Shown piece after piece: positions 53,111 through 58,701 of a stretch of 58,701 bases of DNA (the stretch's first letter is position 1; each line of letters starts with the position of its first letter). The notes beneath the pieces are model-generated. The model searched no databases. It had not been told where the DNA came from and saw nothing but the letters and a program-made list of their open reading frames with translations. The DNA lies in assembly GCF_001428505.1 (NCBI RefSeq), contig NZ_LMHU01000012.1:1-58701 (forward strand), in the 5' to 3' direction. Both the position numbers and the translations under genes were made by a program. This DNA is from Terrabacter sp. Root181 (lineage in GTDB: Bacteria > Actinomycetota > Actinomycetes > Actinomycetales > Dermatophilaceae).

Positions 53111-54583
53111 ATGCCGAAGTTCGAGTACGCCCCCGCGCCGGAGTCGCGCGCCATCGTCACGATCGAGAAGTCCTACGGGCTCTTCATCGACGGCGCCTTC
53201 ACGCGCCCCAAGGCGACCTTCCCCACGCTCAACCCCGCCGACGAGACGGTCCTCGCCGAGGTGAGCCAGGCCGGCCCCAAGGACGTCGACAAGGCGGTCG
53301 CTGCGGCTCGCCGCGCCTATGAGGGCGTCTGGGGTCGCATGAGCGGCGCCGAGCGCGGCAAGTACCTCTTCCGCATCGCCCGCATCCTCCAGGAGCGGGC
53401 CCGTGAGTTCGCCGTGCTCGAGACGCTCGACAACGGCAAGCCGATCAAGGAGACCCGCGACGTCGACGTCCCGGTCGCCGCGGCGCACTTCTTCTACCAC
53501 GCGGGCTGGGCCGACAAGCTGGAGTATGCCGGCCTGTCCGCCTCGGGCGCCGACGTGCCGCGCCCGCACGGCGTGGTCGGCCAGGTCATCCCGTGGAACT
53601 TCCCGCTGCTCATGCTCGCGTGGAAGATCGCCCCGGCCCTCGCGACGGGCAACACCGTCGTGCTCAAGCCCGCCGAGACGACACCGCTATCGGCCCTGCT
53701 CTTCGCCGAGGTCTGCCAGCAGGCCGAGCTGCCCGCCGGCGTCGTCAACATCATCACCGGAGACGGCCGCACGGGTCAGGCCCTCGTCGAGCACCCCGAC
53801 GTCGACAAGATCGCCTTCACCGGCTCGACCGAGGTCGGCAAGGCGATCGCCCGGACCATCGCCGGCACGTCGAAGAAGGCCACGCTCGAGCTCGGCGGCA
53901 AGGCCGCGAACATCGTCTTCGACGACGCCCCGCTCGACCAGGCCGTCGAGGGCATCGTCAACGGCATCTTCTTCAACCAGGGCCAGGTGTGCTGCGCCGG
54001 CTCGCGCCTGCTCGTGCAGGAGAACGTCCACGACCAGGTCGTCGCGAAGCTCAAGCGTCGTCTCGGCACGCTGCGCGTCGGTGACCCGATGGACAAGAAC
54101 AGCGACCTCGGCGCGATCAACAGCAAGGCGCAGCTCGACCGCATCACCTCGCTCGTCGAGGCAGGCGTCGCCGAGGGTGCCGAGCGCTGGAGCCCCGAGT
54201 GCACCCTGCCGGCCAAGGGCTACTGGTTCCCGCCGACGGTGCTCACGGGCGTCTCGCAGACGCACCGTGTCGCGACCGAGGAGATCTTCGGCCCGGTCCT
54301 GTCCGTGCTGACCTTCCGCACACCGCAGGAGGCGGTCGCCAAGGCCAACAACACGGCGTACGGCCTCTCGGCCGGCGTCTGGACCGAGAAGGGCTCGCGC
54401 ATCCTCTGGATGGCCGACCAGCTCAAGGCCGGCGTGGTCTGGGCCAACACCTTCAACCGCTTCGACCCGACGTCGCCGTTCGGTGGCTACAAGGAGTCGG
54501 GCTATGGCCGCGAGGGCGGCCGCCACGGCCTCGAGGCCTACGTCACCACCGCCCCTTCGACCCTGACGGGAGCCGCCCGATGA
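53111..54583 (+). CDS. Aldehyde dehydrogenase
   Basis: 490 residues, complete NAD(P)-dependent ALDH. Catalytic Glu in ATLELGGKAANIVFDDA, catalytic Cys in NQGQVCCAGSRLLVQE, Asn in GVVGQVIPWNFPLLML, and the C-terminal SPFGGYKESGYGREGG. In this position after deoC it probably oxidises acetaldehyde, or handles the pair of products, in deoxyribose breakdown. ATG 53111 starts 50 bp after deoC. Its stop overlaps the start of the second ALDH gene (ATGA). Confidence 0.93.
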   Translation: MPKFEYAPAPESRAIVTIEKSYGLFIDGAFTRPKATFPTLNPADETVLAEVSQAGPKDVDKAVAAARRAYEGVWGRMSGAERGKYLFRIARILQERAREFAVLETLDNGKPIKETRDVDVPVAAAHFFYHAGWADKLEYAGLSASGADVPRPHGVVGQVIPWNFPLLMLAWKIAPALATGNTVVLKPAETTPLSALLFAEVCQQAELPAGVVNIITGDGRTGQALVEHPDVDKIAFTGSTEVGKAIARTIAGTSKKATLELGGKAANIVFDDAPLDQAVEGIVNGIFFNQGQVCCAGSRLLVQENVHDQVVAKLKRRLGTLRVGDPMDKNSDLGAINSKAQLDRITSLVEAGVAEGAERWSPECTLPAKGYWFPPTVLTGVSQTHRVATEEIFGPVLSVLTFRTPQEAVAKANNTAYGLSAGVWTEKGSRILWMADQLKAGVVWANTFNRFDPTSPFGGYKESGYGREGGRHGLEAYVTTAPSTLTGAAR

Positions 54584-55467
54584 GCCGCCTCGACGTGCGC
54601 AAGACCTACAAGCTCTACATCGGGGGCAAGTTCCCGCGCAGCGAGTCCGGTCGCTCCTACGAGGTCGTCTCGGCCTCGGGCGAGTTCCTCGCCAACGCCG
54701 CGATGGGCTCTCGCAAGGACGTCCGGGACGCCGTCGTCGCCGCTCGGGGCGCGCTGGCCGGCTGGGCGGGCGCGACGGCCTACAACCGCGGCCAGGTGCT
54801 CTACCGCGTCGCGGAGGTGCTCGAGGGCCGCCGAGCCCAGTTCGTCGACGAGGTCGCCGCGAGCGAGGGGCTCACGGTCCGTGCCGCAGGTGCCGTCGTC
54901 GACGCCGCGATCGACCGCGTCGTCTGGTACGCCGGGTGGACCGACAAGATCGCCCAGGTGCTCGGCAACCTCAACCCCGTCGCCGGGCCGTTCTTCAACG
55001 TGTCGGCTCCTGAGCCGACCGGTGTGGTGGGCGTCCTTGCGCCCCAAGGCTCCTCGCTGCTCGGTCTCGTGTCGGTCGTGGCCCCCGTCATCGCGGCGGG
55101 CAACACCGCCGTGGTCGTCACCTCGGCTGCCCGACCGCTCCCGGCGGTGACCTTCAGCGAGGTCCTCGCGACGTCCGACGTCCCGGGTGGCGTCGTCAAC
55201 ATCGTCACCGCGCAGACCGCCGAGGTCGCGACGTGGCTCGCCGCGCACCGCGACGTCAACGCCATCGACCTGACCGGAGTGGCCGGCGCCAACGGCGTCG
55301 ACTGGGCCGCGCTCGAGGCCGAGGCCGCGGGCAACCTCAAGCGTGTCTACCGGCCGGCCCTGGCCGACGGCGCCCCCGTCGAGCCCGACTGGAACGCCGA
55401 CCCGGGGCTCGGTCGGATCCGCGCCTTCGTCGAGACGAAGACCGTCTGGCACCCCAAGGGTCTCTGA
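54580..55467 (+). CDS. Short aldehyde dehydrogenase-like protein lacking the catalytic domain
   Basis: 295 residues covering only the N-terminal, cofactor-binding portion of an ALDH (KLYIGGKFPRSESGRSYEVV, GVVGVLAPQGSSLLGLVSVV, PGGVVNIVTAQTAEVATWLA). The catalytic Glu site reads GVAGANGVDWAAL, and the Cys domain is missing; a short new end (RIRAFVETKTVWHPKGL) follows. The frame is open and translationally coupled to the complete ALDH, so it looks maintained, perhaps as a partner subunit of that enzyme. It is not a simple fragment, as the C-terminus has its own conserved-looking sequence. Confidence 0.85.
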   Translation: MSRLDVRKTYKLYIGGKFPRSESGRSYEVVSASGEFLANAAMGSRKDVRDAVVAARGALAGWAGATAYNRGQVLYRVAEVLEGRRAQFVDEVAASEGLTVRAAGAVVDAAIDRVVWYAGWTDKIAQVLGNLNPVAGPFFNVSAPEPTGVVGVLAPQGSSLLGLVSVVAPVIAAGNTAVVVTSAARPLPAVTFSEVLATSDVPGGVVNIVTAQTAEVATWLAAHRDVNAIDLTGVAGANGVDWAALEAEAAGNLKRVYRPALADGAPVEPDWNADPGLGRIRAFVETKTVWHPKGL

Positions 55468-55510
55468 GCCCGGTTCGGGTCGGACCCCTGGTTCGGTGGG
55501 AGGAGACGAG

Positions 55511-56167
55511 GTGGCGTCGGTCGACCACCGCGCGGGCGGCAACCGCGAGACGGGTGCCGGTCGTCGCCGCGTCATCCTCCTCACCGGACCCAGCGGCGCC
55601 GGCAAGAGCCGCCTCTCGGCTCGGTTGAGCGCCGCCCACGGGTGGCCGGTCGTGCGCCTCGACGACTTCTACCGCGAGGCGAGCGATCCCCGACTGCCGC
55701 GGTCCCCCATCGGCATCCCCGACTGGGACCACGCCGACTCGTGGGACAGCCAGGCCGCGGTCGACGCCTTGCGTCGGCTCGTCGACGAGGGGCACGTCGA
55801 GGTCCCCGTCTACGACATCGGCGCGTCCGCCGTGACGGGTCGGCACGTCGTGCACGCCGGCCCGACCGACTTCGTGCTGGCCGAGGGTCTCTTCGCCGGC
55901 CGGCTCGTCGAGCCCCTGCAGCGCGAGGCCCTGCTCGCCGACGCCCTGTGCGTACGGCAGAACCGCACCCTGACGGCCCTGCGCCGGTTCGTGCGGGACC
56001 TGTCCGAGCGACGGAAACCCCCCCACATCCTCGTCCGCCGCGGGATCGCCCTCTGGTGCGACGAGCCGCACGTGGTCGCCGAGGCACAGGCCCACGGCGC
56101 CAGGTGCGTGCACCCGCGCGACGCAGAGACCGAGCTCGGCGCACTCCCCAGCGCGAGACCGGCGTGA
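55511..56167 (+). CDS. Uridine kinase-like P-loop ATPase
   Basis: 218 residues. Walker A is LLTGPSGAGKSRLSARLSAA; VVRLDDFYREASDPRLP carries the uridine-kinase substrate Asp; IPDWDHADSWDSQAAVDAL and FVLAEGLFAGRLVEPL follow. It probably phosphorylates a nucleoside or similar small sugar compound with ATP. GTG 55511 has GGGAGGAG 6 nt upstream. The stop overlaps the racemase start (GTGA), tying it to that gene. Confidence 0.85.
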   Translation: MASVDHRAGGNRETGAGRRRVILLTGPSGAGKSRLSARLSAAHGWPVVRLDDFYREASDPRLPRSPIGIPDWDHADSWDSQAAVDALRRLVDEGHVEVPVYDIGASAVTGRHVVHAGPTDFVLAEGLFAGRLVEPLQREALLADALCVRQNRTLTALRRFVRDLSERRKPPHILVRRGIALWCDEPHVVAEAQAHGARCVHPRDAETELGALPSARPA

Positions 56168-56859
56168 GGCTCATCGGCCTGCTCGGCGGCATGAGCTGGG
56201 AGTCGAGCGCGGAGTACTACCGGCTCGCCAACGAGCTCGTGCGAGAGAGGGTCGGCGGGCTCGCCTCCGCGCGACTGCTGCTGCACTCCGTCGACTTCGC
56301 CGAGGTCGAGCGCCTGCAGGCCGAGGACCGCTGGGACGAGGCCGGCGTGCTGCTCGCCGCGGCCGCCGCGGGACTCGAGGCCGGAGGCGCTGAGCTGATC
56401 GTGCTGTGCACCAACACGATGCACAAGGTCGCCCCCGCCATCGAGGAGGCCGTCTCCATCCCGCTGCTGCACATCGGGGACGTCACCGCCCACGCGGTGC
56501 GAGCGGCGGGCCTCCGTCGGGTCGGCCTGCTCGCGACGGCCTACACGATGGAGCAGGGCTTCCTGCGTGAGCGCCTCGCCGGCCACGGCCTGACGGTGCT
56601 CGTGCCCGACGCCGACGACCGCGCCCTGGTGCACCGGGTCATCTACGACGAGCTGTGCCTCGGCGTCGTCACCGAGGAGTCCCGGCAGGCCTACCGCGAG
56701 GTCATCGCCCGGCTCGTCGCGGCGGGCGCCGAGGGAGTCGTCCTCGGCTGCACCGAGATCGAACTGCTCGTCGACCAGTCCGACTCGCACGTGCCGGTCT
56801 TCCCGACGACCCGCCTGCACGTCGAGGCCGCGGTGACCGCCGCGCTCGCGGGCGACTGA
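56164..56859 (+). CDS. Aspartate/glutamate racemase-family protein
   Basis: 231 residues. The two catalytic cysteines of cofactor-independent amino-acid racemases are in LIVLCTNTMHKVAPAIE and GVVLGCTEIELLVDQ; GLLGGMSWESSAEYYRLANE is the YgeA/RacX-like N-terminus. It probably interconverts L- and D-amino acids. GTG 56164. A weak GC hairpin lies in the 44-bp gap to the convergent adenosine deaminase gene. Confidence 0.9.
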   Translation: MRLIGLLGGMSWESSAEYYRLANELVRERVGGLASARLLLHSVDFAEVERLQAEDRWDEAGVLLAAAAAGLEAGGAELIVLCTNTMHKVAPAIEEAVSIPLLHIGDVTAHAVRAAGLRRVGLLATAYTMEQGFLRERLAGHGLTVLVPDADDRALVHRVIYDELCLGVVTEESRQAYREVIARLVAAGAEGVVLGCTEIELLVDQSDSHVPVFPTTRLHVEAAVTAALAGD

Positions 56860-56903
56860 CTCCCCCACGGCGGCGCCCGCCGGACGGACGGGGCTCGGCA
56901 GCC

Positions 56904-58061
56904 TCAGGCGATGGGAGGCGCCTGGTAGCCGAGGGCGGCGTACCCCGGCTTGATCACGTCGTCGATGAGCGCGAGGCGCTCGTCGAACGGGATGAACGCC
57001 GACTTCATGGCGTTGATCGTCACCCAGCGCAGGTCCTCGAGGGTCCAGCCGGCCTCGTCTCGCAGCAGGGCCGCCTCCTTGCTCATCGAGGTGTCGCTCA
57101 TGAGCCGGTTGTCGGTGTTGAGGGTGACCCGGAAGCGCAGGCGACGCAGCAGCGTGATCGGGTGCAGCGCGATCGACGGCGCCGCAGACGTCTGCAGGTT
57201 GCTGCTCGGGCACATCTCGAGGGGGATGCGCTTGTCGCGCACGTAGGCCGAGAGCCGACCCAGGCGCACCCGGTCGAGCTCCAGGGTCGTCAGGGCGCCG
57301 ACGTCGTCCTTGTTGCCCTCGACCCACTGGGCGAAGGGTGCGCCGTCGATGGTGATGTCGTCGACGATGCGCACACCGTGGCCGAGCCGGTCCGCGCCGC
57401 ACCACTGGATGGCCTCCCAGATGGACGGCAGACCGAACGCCTCACCGGCGTGGATCGTGAAGTGGAAGTTCTCGCGGCGGAGGTACTCGAAGGCGTCGAG
57501 GTGACGGGTGGGCGGGTAGCCCGCCTCGGCTCCGGCGATGTCGAACCCGGAGACGCCCTGGTCCCGATAGCGGATCGCGAGCTCGGCGATCTCGGTGGAC
57601 TTGGCCGCGTGCCGCATGGCCGTCAGCAGCGAGGTGACCCGGATCGGGTGTCCCGCAGCCGCAGCCCGCGCCTCCCCGTCGCGCAGGCCGGCGTTGACGG
57701 CCTCGACGACGCCCTCGAGCGTCAGACCACGGGTCAGGTGCTGCTCCGGCGCGTAGCGGCTCTCGGCGTAGACCACGCCGTCGGCGGCGAGGTCCTGGGC
57801 GCACTCGCTGGCCACCCGGAAGAGGCCTTCACGCGTCTGCATGACGGCGAGGGTGTGGTCGAAGGTCTCGAGGTAGCGCGGGAGCGAGCCGGAGTCGGCG
57901 CTCTCCCGGAACCAGGTGCCCAGCGACTCCGCGTCGGTCTCGGGCAGCACGTCGTAGCCGACCTCCGCGGCGAGCTCGATGATCGACTGCGGGCGCAGAC
58001 CTCCGTCGAGGTGGTCGTGGAGCAGGACCTTGGGAGCCCGACGGACGTCGTCAGCGCTCAC
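56904..58061 (-). CDS. add: Adenosine deaminase
   Basis: 385 residues. Zinc ligands in [38 protein letters not shown] with the third His and catalytic Glu, [12 protein letters not shown] with the catalytic His, and [20 protein letters not shown] with the catalytic Asp. It deaminates (deoxy)adenosine to (deoxy)inosine, the substrate of the PNP at 48.8 kb. GTG 58061 overlaps the stop of the cupin gene upstream. Confidence 0.94.
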   Translation of the reverse strand: MSADDVRRAPKVLLHDHLDGGLRPQSIIELAAEVGYDVLPETDAESLGTWFRESADSGSLPRYLETFDHTLAVMQTREGLFRVASECAQDLAADGVVYAESRYAPEQHLTRGLTLEGVVEAVNAGLRDGEARAAAAGHPIRVTSLLTAMRHAAKSTEIAELAIRYRDQGVSGFDIAGAEAGYPPTRHLDAFEYLRRENFHFTIHAGEAFGLPSIWEAIQWCGADRLGHGVRIVDDITIDGAPFAQWVEGNKDDVGALTTLELDRVRLGRLSAYVRDKRIPLEMCPSSNLQTSAAPSIALHPITLLRRLRFRVTLNTDNRLMSDTSMSKEAALLRDEAGWTLEDLRWVTINAMKSAFIPFDERLALIDDVIKPGYAALGYQAPPIA

Positions 58062-58453
58062 GACGCGTCACCGGCGCCCGTCTCGGTCTCGTCCTCGCGG
58101 TGCACCGAGTCCGGGCTGAAGGCGGGCAGGCAGACGGCGACGTACTCGGCGCCGTCAGGACCGCACGAGTAGCGGATGCGCTCGCCGCCCCGCGTCACGA
58201 CCGACTGGCCGGCCGCGACCTCGAGGGTGCCACCGTCGTGGTCGATGATCACCGTTCCGGCGAGCACCAGCGTGATCTCGTCGAACTCGGGCGTCTGGAA
58301 GGGCTCGGACCAACCGCCCGGGGCGACCATCCGCGCCACGGAGACCGACGCCTGCAGGCTCGCGCCCGGGGTGTTGACGGCACCGACGTGCTCGTCGATG
58401 ACCTTGCCGCCGGGGACGGGGATACGGGTGGGAAAGGGAATGAGTTCAGGCAC
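58058..58453 (-). CDS. Cupin-domain protein
   Basis: 131 residues, single RmlC-like cupin. [20 protein letters not shown] and [40 protein letters not shown] mark the two cupin motifs; the usual His ligands are partly replaced, so metal binding is uncertain. GTG 58453 lies 6 nt after TAGGGT (minus strand). It is coupled to add by a 4-bp overlap and could be a regulator or small-molecule binder in purine salvage. Confidence 0.82.
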   Translation of the reverse strand: MPELIPFPTRIPVPGGKVIDEHVGAVNTPGASLQASVSVARMVAPGGWSEPFQTPEFDEITLVLAGTVIIDHDGGTLEVAAGQSVVTRGGERIRYSCGPDGAEYVAVCLPAFSPDSVHREDETETGAGDAS

Positions 58454-58568
58454 GAGCCAACCCTAGACCCTGGCCGATGGGCCCTCAGCACCTTCCTGGG
58501 CGGGGCGTCCCGACATCGGAACGCGTCGCCGGCCTCCGAAAGAGATGACGAAAAGGGTATGGAAATCC

Positions 58569-58600
58569 GACAACCCCGCCGGTTACCCGGCGGGGTTGTC
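58569..58600 (-). terminator. rRNA operon terminator
   Basis: Perfect 14-bp stem gacaaccccgccgg (58569-58582) with complement at 58587-58600 and loop ttac, just 3' of the minus-strand 5S gene. On the minus strand it is followed by a T-containing stretch (atttcc). The gap 58454-58568 has no gene I can support. Confidence 0.88.
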
Positions 58601-58609
58601 TGAAAGTGT

Positions 58610-58701
58610 GTCCGGCTGCGTCCTACTCTCCCACACCGTCACCAGTGCAGTACCATCGGCGCTGAAGGGCTTAGCTTCCGGGTTCGGAATGGAGCCGGGC
58701 G
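58610..58701 (-). rRNA. rrf: 5S ribosomal RNA, 5' end outside window
   Basis: The complement reads CGCCCGGCTCCATTCCGAAC, CCGGAAGCTAAGCCCTTCAG and GGTGACGGTGTGGGAGAGTA, the invariant core and 3' half of actinobacterial 5S rRNA. About 92 of some 117-120 bases are visible; the 3' end near 58610 is approximate. It implies 23S and 16S genes to the right. Confidence 0.97.

Overview
This 58.7 kb window is a very GC-rich chromosomal stretch from an actinobacterium. The clues are SAM-IV riboswitch control of a methionine gene, an acyl-CoA carboxylase epsilon subunit, an F420-type LLM oxidoreductase, a PASTA-domain kinase, an Rv1264-like cyclase and an LpdA-type quinone reductase. I lean towards Micrococcales, family Intrasporangiaceae, but that is inference. 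The right edge enters an rRNA operon on the minus strand through its 5S gene. The left edge cuts through a DUF222 (13E12/HNH-type) gene. No insertion sequence, prophage, tRNA or CRISPR array was seen.

Layout. 1-6 kb: DUF222 gene, SAM-IV riboswitch plus metY, an S66 peptidase, and a Na+/H+ antiporter fused to a UBP zinc finger. 6-18 kb: a two-armed divergent locus for legionaminic (nonulosonic) acid. It holds legC, legB, a PtmE-like nucleotidyltransferase, legG, legI, a legH-like acetyltransferase, a capsule-type glycosyltransferase and a flippase on the minus strand, and a Gfo/Idh oxidoreductase, legF and ptmA on the plus strand. 18-25.5 kb: LLM oxidoreductase, CoA-binding protein, hydrolase, purEK, GtrA, a two-component system and an enoyl-CoA hydratase. 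25.5-38.3 kb: cyclase, birA divergent from accD5-accE, Ser/Thr kinase, DUF885 peptidase, maf, a PIG-V-like membrane enzyme, and an accD1-like/acyl-CoA dehydrogenase operon divergent from its MerR regulator. 38.3-45.4 kb: sseA-sufE, three tandem palindromes, an XRE/Cys-rich regulator, a permease remnant, tryptophan dioxygenase, DUF3806, an aldo/keto reductase and a biotin carboxylase/BCCP gene. 45.4-58.7 kb: antitoxin-like protein, lpdA, a TetR regulator with paired operators, and a nucleoside and deoxyribose cluster (pnp, phosphohexomutase, deoC, two ALDHs, uridine kinase-like, racemase, adenosine deaminase, cupin).

How the genes work together. The 6-18 kb locus has the enzymes expected for CMP-legionaminate made from a nucleotide-activated GlcNAc, plus a transferase and a flippase, so it probably decorates the surface with a sialic-acid-like sugar. 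Between 26 and 45 kb sit birA, two carboxyltransferases, the epsilon subunit and one biotin carboxylase/BCCP subunit, so separate transcription units probably share the alpha subunit. The distal cluster takes purine nucleosides to ribose- or deoxyribose-phosphate and then, through DeoC and aldehyde dehydrogenases, to central metabolism.

Two window-wide patterns stand out. Many start codons lie 6-8 nt after a TANNNT box, which implies leaderless transcripts. The octamer GTATGCCG occurs far more often than base composition predicts, in every reading frame, and brings in rare TAT and ATA codons.
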